Below are positions 22,480 to 33,475 of a stretch of DNA of 64,000 nt, one piece after another. Each line of letters opens with the position of its first letter. Position 1 is the stretch's first letter. A model generated the notes under the pieces. That model was given only the letters and a program-made list of their open reading frames with translations. It was not told where the DNA came from and did not search any database. A program made the translations under genes and the position numbers. Source of the DNA: Roridomyces roridus. Its lineage: Eukaryota > Basidiomycota > Agaricomycetes > Agaricales > Mycenaceae. Location of the stretch: NCBI GenBank assembly GCA_029378245.1, contig JARKIF010000051.1, positions 186,001 to 250,000 on the forward strand. Reading direction: 5' to 3'.

Positions 22480-23751
22480 ATGTCGTCCAAAGGCATCGCC
22501 CTCGTCACCGGAGCCGGTGAGCCCTGCGTTTCCACCCCGGAATATTGACTTATCGTGCACCCAGCGCAGGGTATCGGAAGAGCCATAACACTTCGGCTCG
22601 CAGACGACGATTTCGACGTTGCAGTCAACGACATCTCAGTCTCCGAAGACCTTCAGAGCCTCGTCAAAGAGATACAGCAACGGGGCCGGGCTAGCTCTAT
22701 ACACGCAGCCGACGTGTCGCAAGACGCGCAGGTGAAGCAGATGATCGAGGCCGTGGTTCAGAAGCATGGGAGTCTTGACGTCGTGAGTTGGTTCCTTGTC
22801 AACTTGCGTCCCATTCACTGGAGTATGTAGATGGTCGCCAATGCTGGAGTCGTAGGGCCTCCTGGGATGGAAATCACTGATGGTCACAGACTTGAACCAA
22901 ATCGCACTGTTCATGCTGACTTTCATGGCAGTTACCGTCGAAGAGTGGGACCGCGTCATGAACGTGAATGCACGCGGGGCATTCCTTTCATACAAATACG
23001 CGGGGCTGCAGATGGTTAAGCAAGGACGTGGGGGACGCATCATTGGGGCGTCTTCTCTCGCTGGAAAGCAGGGTGAGTGGGTTGGCTTAGAATGCACCTG
23101 GCAGAAGATAAGCCTGACTTCCTTGGAATAATCAAGGTCACAGCACTCAAGTCCCGTACACGGCTTCCAAGTTTGCAGTGAGAGGTCTCACTCAATCCGC
23201 AGGTGAGCAGGTTCAGTGCGATCGGTTGCGAGAATGATAAATTTGGCAAGCGATGGAGTTTGGCTCGCATGGCAAGCCTTATTCAAGCTCCTGCGCTCAT
23301 CAGCTGAGCGAGCCGACTTGCAGGTATCACCGTGAACGCCTACGCGCCCGGTGTCATCGAAACCCCGATGAGTACGTCCGAACAACACAGTCGAATTTAG
23401 TTTCCGACAACCATTGGATACTAGTGTTTGGGGCGCTTCCCACCGAAATGCGAGCCAGTGTCGGTCTCTCATGTTGTCCAACACCGCGGTGACTGACGAG
23501 AAGCAACTTAGTTCAAAGCGAACACGCCCCTCAAGACCTTCGGGTAAGACATCCATATTCAAACCGCCTCTCTCGAAAGTGAATTTCAAATCCAGGGTTC
23601 CTACAGACATAGCCGATTTCGTCTCATTCATCGCTTCGAAGGAGTCCAAGTTCATTACAGGACAAACTGTTCGTTCTCTGTACTTGAACTACAGGATGTT
23701 CGGTACTAATTTTCACAGATCTCGATCAACGGTGGCCTCTTCTTCGATTAA
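22480..23751 (+). CDS. Short-chain dehydrogenase/reductase, acetoin reductase-like (copy 1), 251 aa
   Basis: Eleven exons: 22480-22516, 22565-22782, 22831-22882, 22932-23072, 23137-23202, 23251-23271, 23324-23371, 23425-23459, 23512-23543, 23596-23668, 23719-23751; 756 nt. Classical SDR: TGAAQGIG nucleotide-binding motif at residues 10-17, Asp35 after strand 2 (predicts NAD(H) over NADP(H)), ANAG at 88-91, catalytic Ser near 144, and Tyr157-x3-Lys161 in YTASK. The C-terminus TGQTISINGG is typical. The closest recalled relatives are fungal and bacterial acetoin/diacetyl reductases; sugar or polyol dehydrogenases are alternatives. The 21-nt exon 6 is followed by a GC donor (GCAAGC). It ends 57 bp before the convergent SMP-30 gene and looks intact. 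Confidence 0.88.
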
Positions 23752-23808
23752 ATCCTCGCCGTACACATATGTGTAAACCCTTCTCGCCGTACATATGTGT
23801 GTATTACA

Positions 23809-24573
23809 TCACCATCCGAAACGCCTCTTATCCACACCACACACGCCAGGGAGCTGCACCGTGAACACACTCCCCGCTGCAGTGTACTTGGCGACCTTCT
23901 CAGCGTCGGTATCTTCGCCCGCCTCGTTGAGAGAGCCACTGGTGGCGAACATAATGTCCATGTCCGGACCTTTCCAAGTTTTTGAATAGCGAACAATGAA
24001 TGCAATGGGACGTACCACCGAATACAGGCGCCGTTATATTATTTGCGGTGGGGAAAACGATCTCGAGGTCGGGCGTTCCGTCTGGCAGGTAGCGTGTAAC
24101 TTTGGCACCACTCCATTTGGCCACGTAGACGCGATCCTGGTCGTCGAGACACATACCGTCTGGGCGTGCGTCGTACGGCGTCGTGACCCAAACACGCTCA
24201 GCTGACAGCGTGCCCGTTGAGTCTTCGTAGTCGTAAGCTCGGACATGCGGTGCACGCGTGTCAGAGATGTACCTGCTGAATCAGCCCGCATTCACAGCAC
24301 AGCAGCAAAGAAAAGGACTAACATGGTTTTCAGGTCGCTCGTGATGCCCATTCCGTTGGGAATTGTAAACCCAGCCAGGACCTGTTCAATCCTCCATTCC
24401 TCGTTCCCACCTTTCTCAACTCTGTACACTTTTCCGGGTTGGCGCTGTTCGAGGAAGGGCTCGCCGCGTACAGTCTTGCTACCGCAGAAAAATCGACCAG
24501 ACCCATCGCACACCCCGTCGTTGAACATCCTATTGGGTTGTTCAGGGGATTCGGCGTAGGATGCAGGATCCGC
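23809..24573 (-). pseudogene. SMP-30/gluconolactonase-like gene, C-terminal piece
   Basis: Read on the minus strand this is the C-terminal two thirds of an SMP-30/gluconolactonase/LRE-family beta-propeller. It begins at ADPASYAESPEQ and includes the metal-site signature RMFNDGVCDGSGRFFCGS, the 'IPNGMGIT' loop, and RPDGMCLDDQDRVYVAKW. Two introns can be placed: GTTAGT...CAGCAG before Y-I-S-D-T, and GTACGT...AAAG before P-D-M-D. The stop is at 23809-23811. The 5' end is cut exactly at the CTT target duplication of the element at 24577. The enzyme family hydrolyses sugar lactones with a divalent metal; this copy cannot be made as one protein. Confidence 0.8.
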
Positions 24574-24576
24574 AAG

Positions 24577-25710
24577 CATCAGCAAAACTCAATCCATCTG
24601 GCGCATCTGGCGAGATCTGGCACCATCTGATCCGTCTGGTTGACATGGCCGAAAATGTTTTGACAGAAATTCCTCTGTTTCAAGCCGCGGAATGGTTCTC
24701 TATGGTTCCACACATGGAGAGTCATCCAATAAGTGCTGTTGCTTGCTGCCTTGAAGTGGCTCGAAGCCACGGAGTTCTTCAAAACGACAAGTCCGAGCGC
24801 ACGTGGTACGTAAGATCGGCGTTTGATCAACAATGGCGCAATTGTTGATCAAACGCCCGCAGCACCACTTTCCTCTCCCTTCATCTTCCCGCTCCTCCTC
24901 TTCTCGTTGCCCCCATCCTCACCCTTCCTCCCTTCCTATCCTTGTCTGTACGCTGGCGCAATCAAGTCTTCACCCGGCAAGTGTGTCAAGTCTTCAAGCT
25001 CCTTCTATGTCCCACAAGAACTGCATATCCTCGTGTCGCCCTCGACGTGCTTCAAGTGTCCCTACTTCAAGAGCCCTCCTCTTAAGGCCTGCCTCAACCC
25101 ATCGCTCTCTGTGCTGAAGCTGGTGTCCTCAACTCAAGACCTGCTCTCTTTGTGACTTGGAATATCGGGCGGCGTGGATGTCGTGTAGCTAGCGACGGAT
25201 CCGGGATTCTCGACGGATGGTGCGTGACACCGCTCCAAAATCAATACTCTCGCTGACTCCTTTCTGCCTGTACGTTGTGCATCGACCCTGACACCCCCGG
25301 CGTTGCACACGCGCCCCTCGACCCCGAGCGTAGTGCGCGGCGGTATCTCCAGCCCTCCTTCCCTTGTCGTATCCGCCATCCGCTGTTCTCGCATCTGCCA
25401 GCATCGGGATGACTGCATGGCATCGACGGCGCATCGGGTGGCTGCGGATTTCCCGAGGGGGAGGCGGCGGGTATCTGTGTGGTTCATGGGTGACTGCTAA
25501 CCTCGCTGGGCGTTGTTGCGTTGTTGCGTGCTCTGTACGTGATAGCTCGTTTTATCAAGCTGTACCGTATCTCGCTAGAAATGTATTCTGGCGCCAGAAG
25601 TCATTCCTGGCGCCAGGCGTGTCATTATGCTGCCAGATGTGGTTCTGGCGATCTGGCGCGTCTGATCCATCTGCTGCCAGATGAGCCAGATCATTTTAGT
25701 TTTGCTGATG
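24577..25710. mobile_element. 1.13-kb TIR element in the SMP-30 gene, TSD AAG
   Basis: The ends are inverted repeats starting CATCAGCAAAACT (24577 on the plus strand, 25710 on the minus strand), followed on both sides by ATCTGGC subterminal repeats. The trinucleotide AAG flanks both sides (24574-24576, 25711-25713). Removing the element and one AAG joins the SMP-30 frame as S-N-P-L-A-D-P-A-S-Y, so the insertion is recent enough to leave a clean footprint. No transposase ORF; non-autonomous. A 3-bp duplication with CA-ends fits a CACTA-like origin, but the class is not proven. Confidence 0.75.
24821..24854. repeat. Perfect 14-bp inverted repeat (hairpin)
   Basis: GTTTGATCAACAAT at 24821-24834 and its exact reverse complement at 24841-24854 surround a 6-base loop. 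It lies inside the 1.13-kb TIR element, at a boundary where the composition changes to C/T-rich, possibly a junction of nested elements. Confidence 0.85.
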
Positions 25711-25713
25711 AAG

Positions 25714-26003
25714 GGGGTTCGATCCAATAACGTGTGGACCGATCGCCAAGGGCTCGGAGGACGACGAAGGTCGAGAGGGGTCTGCTGGCGGGAGGAGAGC
25801 AAATCCGCGGGTGGTGCCTGCGATGAAGCCAGGGTGATTCTTGCGCAACGCAATGCTGCCGATACAGGCATCATAATGGTCGGTGGTCAGCTGTTTTGTC
25901 GCGTAGTGGTAGTGGTGGATGCAGTTTTTTCCTCTGAACCCCTGGTGAGTGCTCCGGAAATACCTGGCAACTGACTTACACGTCCACGAAATGCAAAGTA
26001 CCA
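25714..26003 (-). pseudogene. SMP-30/gluconolactonase-like gene, middle piece
   Basis: On the minus strand, TLHFVDV (ending about 25979) is followed by a short GTAAGT...CACCAG intron. Then comes an exon with NCIHHYHYATKQL, YDACIGSIALRKNHPG and AGTTRGFALLPP. This is the expected SMP-30 order (LHFVDI, then the strand before the first metal ligand region, then ALR...G...GFALL). The piece ends at the CTT duplication of the 1.13-kb element on one side and at the start of the 4.7-kb insertion (26004) on the other. Joined to the C-terminal piece it reads in frame. Confidence 0.75.
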
Positions 26004-26668
26004 TGTCGGAAATCCAAGGGGTAGGCACCGTTAAAAAATTCTACACAGGGTCGGAAAAGTGAACTAAGACCCTCTGACCCCCTCCCTACCTATTAGCCGA
26101 GCCCCATAAGGAAATTCACGTGACTGATGGGCGAGAAACGTGACCTCCGAATCAAAATATCACTCAATTTCCGTGCAGCCGGTGAGTGAGCATCATATTC
26201 CACTTTCCAGTCTCTCTCTCTGCTTTTTTCACGACCGCTCAATCAACCCACGACCAGCCCGAGAAATCAATGTTGGCATCAATGTTCCCATCAAAAAACG
26301 AAAAAATCTCCAGGGTCTCCCAAAAGCATTTTTGCAAGGTTTTGAACACAAGTCGGAAAAGTGAATTAAGGGGTCCGGGACCCTACCCTACCTATGAGGC
26401 TGTGTCTCGGCATCTCCCGGCGGACACCCCTTGCGGAAATCTGGGTTTGAGCTTGTAAGTGGAGCGTTAGTCACAAGTGTTGACAAGTATGTATAAGCGG
26501 GTCCAATTTTTGATAAGTCTAGATCAATTTCATAAGCGCTGCCAAGCGCTAAACTCAGCTGGATGCGTCGATTCTGGGAGGTACATGAATACAAAAAAAA
26601 AACTACATATAATCGTTGGGCTGCGCGCACGGGTCCCCGGACCTACCCTATCGACAATTTCAAGTCGC

Positions 26669-27163
26669 TCAGGCCGGGGCAAACAGCTTCAATTCTTCCT
26701 CTCTTGCGACAGGCTCATCCGGGTCAAAAGCGGCCAATTGGCGGCAGGTACGAAGTAGGGAATCCGCTTCATCTCTGAAAGTCAAGAGGGATTAGAAAAG
26801 CGACAGCGACAATGATTAAAAACACATGTTATGTCGCAGTGCAGCTTAATAACATTCCTGCAATAGTGGAGCAGACGGAAGTAGGAGCGGGCAGACTCGG
26901 ACTGCTCGCGCAGAAGGCGCGTGTAGGCGAGGTTGCCTTCACAGAGGAGTTCGTCCCCGGTCGCGGACGCGATGATGTGAGAAGCCTGCACCAGTTTCAG
27001 CCAAGTATTCAGACAGACGAGGCGGCGGGATGAGACTCACACTCAATGGGGTCGATGGAGGGGCCGAGGGCTCAGAGGGCGAGGACTGAGAGGCCGTGGG
27101 CTCAGAAGACGAGGGCTCAGAGAGCTCAAAAGGAGGCGAGGGTAGGGTGCGGAGTGCTGACAT
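26669..27163 (-). CDS. Candidate small gene inside the 4.7-kb insertion
   Basis: A Ser/Pro/Glu-rich start (MSALRTLPSPPFELSEP) leads into a helical segment (ASHIIASATGDELL, NLAYTRLLREQSESARSYF). A later stretch reads SLLRTCRQLAAFDPDEP and ends KLFAPA-stop at 26669. The amino-acid use looks protein-like and in order, but I could not place the last intron so that all phases agree. It may therefore be misread or broken. I do not recognise the family. Its position inside the insertion suggests cargo or host sequence captured by the element. Confidence 0.3.
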
Positions 27164-28196
27164 TTTGGGGTGGTGAAGGTTGGAGACAAGGTCAACAATA
27201 GTTGTTGTTTATTTATTCGCGGCGTGACGTCGACTTTCTTTCATTCCAGCGGTGAACAAGATGACAAGGCACTCGATTTCCCGGAACACCAGTCGCCCAC
27301 TAACGCGATATCAGTGGGGACCGACCAACCGACGTCTAGATACTCCTTGACCTCTCCTTGCGGCAGGACGACATCATTGCGACAGCATCGACTTGGGAAC
27401 TTGAAGCCATGCAATCTACGCACGTATGGTCGGCTCATGGTGGAAGAACGGACGGTGGTGTAGGCAGGTACGTCCCTGCATCTTCTTTCATGCCTCCTCC
27501 TCCGTCACGACGGCTACGTACGCGGCGGCGACCATGACTTTCAACGACGTCTTCAGCACTCGTGGGCACTGGACGTCCAGTCTCCTTCTTTTGCGACACT
27601 TGTCAGCCCCGCGCCGATACCTAACAACGCCACTGACACGACGACGACCTCTCCGACTTCGACCCATCCGACCGACGTTGATTACGAGCTACTGTATGGC
27701 CGAATTGTGTTGTTTGAGACGAATCCGGATGACCCGAGGGACTGGAGTGACTCATCCGGTGCGTGTTAGCGCTCAATCCCTTTCTTTTCTCACCCAATTC
27801 CCAACCAACTCTGCCTGGCGGACTGACGTGAAGGCAGCGACGACGGCGAAGAGGAAGACCAACGGGAGCGTGCTGCGACTATTATTGTCCTTGCGCAACA
27901 ACGCGCCTGGGAACCACTGCGCGCTGACAGTGAGCAGCCGATTCGTCGACGCCCACGCCTCCGCCCGGTTCGTCAAGCACGGGTTCTTCCAGCGTGGCTG
28001 CCTGCATGGGTGCTTCATTTCAAAACTACATACGTTAACACGGATTCAGTCACCGTGCCTTCCTGCCCTTTACTTTATGGTATGTCATGTCGCTCATCGA
28101 TATGTCCGGCGAGCTGATTCGACTCCTCAGAATCCACGCTCCTCGGACCCTGGCATCTGGTATGTTAGTTTATGCATTATTCTGGCTGGGCGACTC

Positions 28197-29484
28197 CACT
28201 GTGAGACCCGGGGCACATGAAAATCATGTCCCTCGGTACCCCCCAATTCATGTCTGGATTGCATGAATATCAAAACGACGCGCATTAAAACCGGCTCCCT
28301 TTCGGTGAAGTACGCAATTTCGATTCATGTCCGTTTTCGACGTTTTCATGTGCCTTTTTCATGTCCTCTTGACATGAAAATGACTGGGAAGCCAGTGAGT
28401 CCAATTTGAGTCAGGCCGTATGATAATGAATACTATTCCCTGGGACCCCGAATTTCAGATGGAAGGAATGTGAATTCAAACTAAATGTACGTGATACAAC
28501 GATGTGCTACTTGCACCCGCCCACTCTCGCCTCCGCCATCCGCATCATTGTAGTCGATAACTTCACTGTCGGCTGAGACTCATCCTGATTAGAAGGTTTC
28601 CGGCCCGAGAAGATCAACAGTACATACCTCGAGTTGCGTGAAGCGGAGCGGGAAGGTCTCGTAGCATCAAGAGCAATGGATGGGGTACGCACTGGAGATC
28701 GGAGCGAGAGTCGCCGCCGCCGGCGTTCCAATTCTGACCGCCGCTGACTTGAGGACTTCTCGAGTTCGTGTTGGGTCAGAACAGAGTGAATAAAGCGGAA
28801 TCAGCGACGCACCGGATACCCTTTGGCCTCAGCGGTGAGTCGGAATCGAGTTCTACACCTAATTGTGACTGCCACGGCGGCTTGGGCACGCCGCCAGACG
28901 TGTGGTCGCTGGGAGGTCCCACAAGCGCCGTGAGGGTGTGAGAATGGCCTGGAGGTGTATATTGGCATGTAGTTGAGTGGATGGGGGGCTTCTGTGGCGA
29001 ACGAGTGGAAGAGGAGGACGGGGGCAGAAGGGAGGTGACGGTTGGGAGGAAGGAGTGGAGCGCGTGACAGACGTGACACCACTGACCTCATCCGCAGCAG
29101 CCGCTCCACACAACGAATTTCCGCCCTGCTCAAGTCCGTCTCCATTCAAAAATCCCACCGTGGAACAGCGTGGTCGTCGAGGGATGTCCGGACCGGGTAC
29201 AGATCGATCGAAGAACACCCTAGCTTGATCAATATTCTTTTCCATCTTTCTCGTTGATTTTCATGCATTTCTCCCATGATTTCGGCTTCGCAAATTCAGC
29301 GGAACTGTTCCTGAAATTCACCAAAGAGACCATGATTTTGTACTTGGTGCGGAGTGAGTCAAAATCACTCAATAATGCCTGAATGACCCCAGGTGCATGA
29401 TATGTTCATTTCAGCCCACGGCCCCTGATTCTGCTTGTTCATGGCACGGCGACATGAAATTCATGCGCCGATGTTTTCACAGTG
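28197..29484. mobile_element. CACTA-like non-autonomous element, 1.29 kb, TSD CTC
   Basis: Ends CACTGTGAG and CACTGTGAA (reverse complement of the right end). The next ~25 bp remain similar, including ATGAAAATCATGTC versus ATGAATTTCATGTC. CTC flanks both sides (28194-28196, 29485-29487). Motifs of the CATGAAA/TTTCATG type recur in the first ~200 and last ~230 bp as subterminal repeats. CACT- ends, 3-bp duplication and subterminal repeats are the CACTA (EnSpm) signature. No transposase. Nested in the 4.7-kb insertion. Confidence 0.75.
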
Positions 29485-30746
29485 CTCATTTCATCTTTTT
29501 CGTCATTGTATCCACCGCAAGTCTGCACCAAATGCGTGCAATCCAAACACGAAGGCGAGTCTGTTCCTTCTCCAACTTGAGCTACCCTGGCTTTAGTTTC
29601 AATCGCTGTTTTTGCACTGGACCATGGCACCGTATGTGTTCCATTCATCGTCTCGCGCTTCTGCTGACTTTGACCCTAGATTCTGCCTCGACTGATCTCA
29701 TTTGTACTCGTACGTGATCTGCGCTCTGCATCGACTCTGTGCTTACAAATCTCTAGTGCTCTTATTCATTCGGGGCGTCACTACTCAAAAGTCTTTTCCT
29801 TCTCGAATACTTCCCGCACTCACTTCAACTTGTAGATTGTTGAAACTCTCGTCAGTTCTCGCACTGGCACTCAAGAATTGCAACCGCCGTCATCTTCTCT
29901 CTCCGCGCACTCCCAGTACGTCTTTTTCCTTCTCCGCTTGTTCGCGCACTGAATCAATGGCGTAGATGTTCTTTATTCACTGTAAGTAGTCCACATCCTC
30001 GTTTTTCGTATATAGGACAATATAATCTGCTTCGACTTGGAATTTTCTGGATGTCTGAACTGGGAAGCGGGAGCGGGGCATTAGTGGGAGGCCTTGGGAG
30101 CCCTCAAAAAGCCCGTACAAGGCCCAGAAGCCTCCTGAGGGCTTGTGAAGACTTCTCAGTTTGAAAAGACATGGTTGAGGCCCTTTTGAAACCGTATGAA
30201 AAGACATGGTTGAGGCCCTTTTGAGACCGTATGAGGCTCCTGCGGCCTTTTATGCCTCCCATACCCCTCCCATACCCCATGTATGGGTTTGGCATTTTTG
30301 GCGATGGAAAGGTTCGCCTTGGGGGCCTGGGACGGCCAGCTGCAGCTTGAAGACACTGGGATGACTGCCCTCCGGGTTGAGAACCATCCGTCCACGACGG
30401 CCGTCGGTGGGTAGACTCTGTTAAAGGATGGTAACCACTAGTAGCCAAGCTATTGACACGTCGATGGAGGGAACGATGAGGAGGCCGGCGACGAAGGCGG
30501 TGACAGCCGAGGCGAATTGGACTCGTGAGGGACTGGGCTGGATTGGGGCTGGATCCCAAGTTGATCGGAGATCCGCTTATCAAATGACCGATGCACTTAT
30601 ACTTTCAGGCTGCAACTTATACATCGCCTCTAAGACGAACTTTTTGCTTGTGGTTCACTTATGAGAGGTGTGTTTTGCTTACGTGCTTATGGCTCTTATC
30701 AGTACCTATCAGCGGGGTATAAGTACAGCAATGTTTTTCGGACACA

Positions 30747-30829
30747 GACTCCCGCTCCCAGATAGGCCCTTCGCCGAGCTGTGTGTCGATGCGGATGAGT
30801 GGTTCACTGGACGCAGTGAGGACTTGCAT
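30747..30829 (-). pseudogene. SMP-30/gluconolactonase-like gene, N-terminal piece
   Basis: The minus-strand ORF starts MQVLTASSEPLIRIDTQLGE and reads GEGPIWERES at its end. LGEGPIW is the hallmark N-terminal motif of SMP-30/gluconolactonases, whose Glu is a metal ligand. The reading then enters the 4.7-kb insertion. An upstream in-frame Met at 30856 is possible, but the shorter start fits family length. The piece is co-linear and on the same strand as the middle and C-terminal pieces. Confidence 0.7.
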
Positions 30830-31000
30830 GGTGAGCGGAGAAGAGCGGGTGTTCAAATTTCCCCTCTACCCCACAGGCCACGCGCGGCGGATAAACTCGA
30901 TTCCACGCGTCCACGCGGGGGTAGATCAACACAGCCGCCCCCGCCCCTCCTTAAATTTTGAAACCAAAAAATTCAAATCCATCATCCGATTCCCCCAAGG

Positions 31001-33368
31001 ATGTCGAACCTTGCCGCTACCGAATCACGCAGCAGCGACGCGACCGACCTCTCCAAAGGCGCGGACGCCAAGTTGGAGTACCAGCCAGGCCTTCCCGGGA
31101 TCATCGAGGACTCTGACCTTCAAGGGGACGATGTCGACGAAGCTGCGGCGGCGTTGCGAGGACAGAGTCTGGATTATACCGAGCAAGAGGGTGAGTGTTC
31201 CCGTTTCTTGCGTGACCTCTTCTCACGTTGAGTCCAGAGAGCCGCGTCGTGAGCAAGATCGACTGGCGGATGATGCCTATAATGGCAATCACCTGCGGTC
31301 TGCAGTTCGTCGACAAATCCGCCGTGTCCAACGCGGCTACCTTTGGCTTGCAGTCTGACCTCCATCTTCACGGCCAGAACTACTCTTGGGCCGTCTCAAA
31401 CCCCTCTGCTGTCCCCCCCAATGACAAAACACGTGACTTTTTCATTACTTAATCAGAAGGTTGCGTGTTCAACCCTGACTGCAGCAACATTTTTTAATCT
31501 GAACTTTTGCAACTGAAGCCACCTAACATAGTCTGACAAGAATTCACTGCTGACACTGTTTCTGACTGCCCACTCACTGCTGATACTGATCCTAACCGCC
31601 CATTCACTGTGGATTCTGAGTTCTTCATTCACAGCCGAGGCCGCGTGGGGGGAACAGGGGCATAGAATACACACACAGTCTTAACCTAACCTAACCTAAC
31701 CTGCGTCTAACCGCCAATTCACGGCGGGATCCAAGTTCTTCAACAAAAAAGAAAAAGAAACGGCAACCAAGAGCATTGAACCAGCATGGTCATACCCGTG
31801 AGAGAAATCAAATAATCTTCATTGCTACACTGAGCCAGAGAAGCAACTGAAATACTCGTCACCGTAGCGAGCATGACGGCACCCTGACCTTTAAGCGAGC
31901 AGAATTACCTTTTAAGGCAATGTCATTGGGGGGGACACGTGCGCCAGCTGGCCGTCTTTTACTTTTCATACCTCGGCGCGACCTGGCCCTCGACCTACCT
32001 CCTCCAACGTTTCCACCCCGGAAAAGTCATCGGAATCGCGTGCGTCCTCTGGGGCGTCTGCATCCTCGCCATGCTCGGCGTGACCAACTTTGGCGGCCTC
32101 ATCGCCTGCCGTTTCCTCCTCGGCGTCTTCGAAGCGCCCCTCAGCCCCGGCTTCATGATGATAACGACGCGATGGTATACGCAGAAAGAGCAGCCGTTCC
32201 GGTTCGGCCTCTGGACGCTCCTCAACGGCTGGCTCCCCATCCCTGCCTTGGTCATGTTCTACGGCCTTGGCCACGCGGGCGGCCCGCTCCAGCCTTGGCG
32301 GTACATCTTCCTCGTTCTCGGCCTGGTCACGGTGGTCATGGGCGTCGTTGTTTTCTTCTTCATCGCCGATTCTCCCGCCAACGCACCATTCCTCAACGAC
32401 CGCGAGCGGGCCATTGCCGTCGAGCGTATCGCCCGGTGCCAGACTGGTATCAAGTGCGCGTCCCTCTTTCTCTTTCTCCGAGAATGCTGAATAGTCCTTT
32501 CGCAGGAACACGCTATGGAAGCGCGAGCAGTTCATCGAGGCGCTGACGGACCCGCGGGTCTGGCTCGTCGTTGCGACCCTCTTCCTCTCGCAATCCGGCG
32601 GCGCCGTGACCACCAACTTTATCGGTATCATCATCAAGGGCTTCGGATACAACCAGCTGCGCTCGCTTCTCTTGCAGACCCCCGCCTTTGCCATCCAGGG
32701 ATTCATCTGTCTCATCGTCACCGGGCTGGTATCCTTCACCAAGACGTCCAGGAACCTCAAGCAGCCTTTGCTCAGTATCGCTGCGTGCTGTGTCATTGCA
32801 GGCACGGGTGTCGTCTATTCGACGACGCCGACGGCGCAGAATAGACAGCTGCTGCTCGGGATGATGTACATGATTGCGCTGAACAACTGCAGTTTCACGA
32901 CGATCATGTGAGTTGTTTTATTCGTTGGACGCAGTTTTATTCACTCGCCGTGCAGGTCCGTCATCGGGGTGAATTTCGCTGGGGCCACCAAGAAGAGCAC
33001 GGTGTCTGCGATGACCTTTGTCGCATACTGCGTGTCAAACATCGTCGTCCCGCAGGCCTTCCGCGGGACTGAGGCACCCACATATCACGTCCGTTCACCT
33101 TCTTCTTTTGAGACACAATCCACTGACTCGACCGCAGACTGGCATCCTCACCGTCATGTGCTTCCAAATCGCGCTCGTCATCTGCTACTGGGCCTCGTGG
33201 GCGCTCATGACACTGGAGAACAAGCGGCGCGACAAGCTGCAGGCTCGGCATCCGCATCCGGACGGCGAGAAGGGTGTGGATGATGCGATGCAGAAGAAGG
33301 AGGATGTGTTACAGGGGTTGAAGGATTTGACGGACCGGGAGAATATGACGTTCAGATATTCGCCGTGA
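31001..33368 (+). CDS. MFS transporter, Dal5-like anion:cation symporter family, 538 aa
   Basis: Six exons: 31001-31190, 31238-31392, 31948-32453, 32506-32907, 32956-33088, 33138-33368; 1617 nt in frame. After a ~65-residue acidic cytosolic N-terminus come about 12 hydrophobic helices. KIDWRMMPIMAITCGLQFVDK is the family's first-helix signature, cut here for length to its core IDWRMMP and DKSAVSNA; later motifs are SYLGATWPSTYLLQRF, RFLLGVFEAP, GMMYMIALNN, GVNFAGATKKS and ENKRRDK. The family (Dal5, Tna1, Liz1, Seo1) imports carboxylates, vitamins or ureides by proton symport at the plasma membrane. Intron 2 is 555 bp because it contains a TIR element; both exon borders remain in phase. The gene could work if that intron is still spliced. 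Confidence 0.88.
31411..31936. mobile_element. 526-bp TIR element inside an MFS intron
   Basis: Perfect 16-bp terminal inverted repeats: GTCCCCCCCAATGACA at 31411 and its reverse complement ending at 31936. Without it the host intron would be about 29 bp, or longer if part of the ends is host. No obvious target duplication. The interior holds a tRNA T-arm-like GGTTGCGTGTTCAACCC (31459-31475), imperfect repeats around CACTGCTGA, and four CCTAA units near 31686. No coding capacity. Confidence 0.75.
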
Positions 33369-33475
33369 GGGAGAGGAGACATACCTTTACTTGCTCACGA
33401 CATGCCCTTTTGCCGTCGTTCCCCACCTGGCTAACTAATTGTAATCTCATCTGTACAGAAACATTGTATTGCGTA

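Larger units (their letters stand above)
26004..30744. mobile_element. 4.7-kb insertion splitting the SMP-30 gene, short TIRs
   Basis: Left end TGTCGGAAAT; the reverse complement of the right end is TGTCCGAAAA. The dinucleotide CA flanks both sides (26002-26003 and 30745-30746). Deleting the insert with one copy joins the SMP-30 coding sequence as E-R-E-S-G-T-L-H-F-V-D in frame, which defines the borders independently of the weak TIR. ATAAGY motifs cluster near both ends (about 26485-26545 and 30590-30730), like subterminal repeats. Inside are a nested CACTA-like element (28197-29484), a candidate minus-strand gene (26669-27163), and a 40-bp direct duplication at about 30165-30235. No transposase was recognised. 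Confidence 0.6.

Noticed and set aside
25710..25730. GGTTCGATCC, a perfect tRNA B-box-like motif
   Set aside because: It lies within SMP-30 coding sequence and the adjacent target duplication; no cloverleaf can be drawn around it.
27426..28220. 264-codon plus-strand ORF inside the 4.7-kb insertion
   Set aside because: The frame gives an Arg/Cys/Leu-rich protein without a domain and runs into the CACTA-like element. A different frame with an intron (LLYGRIVLFETNPDDP, then EEEDQRERAATIIVLAQQRA) looks more protein-like but could not be completed.
31440..31485. tRNA-like 3' half (anticodon-stem and T-arm-like)
   Set aside because: The acceptor and D arms cannot be built and the anticodon stem does not pair; at most a tRNA-derived remnant in the element.
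31683..31703. Four CCTAA units resembling telomeric repeat
   Set aside because: Too short, and the 5-bp unit differs from the usual CCCTAA of basidiomycetes; inside a small TIR element, not a chromosome end.
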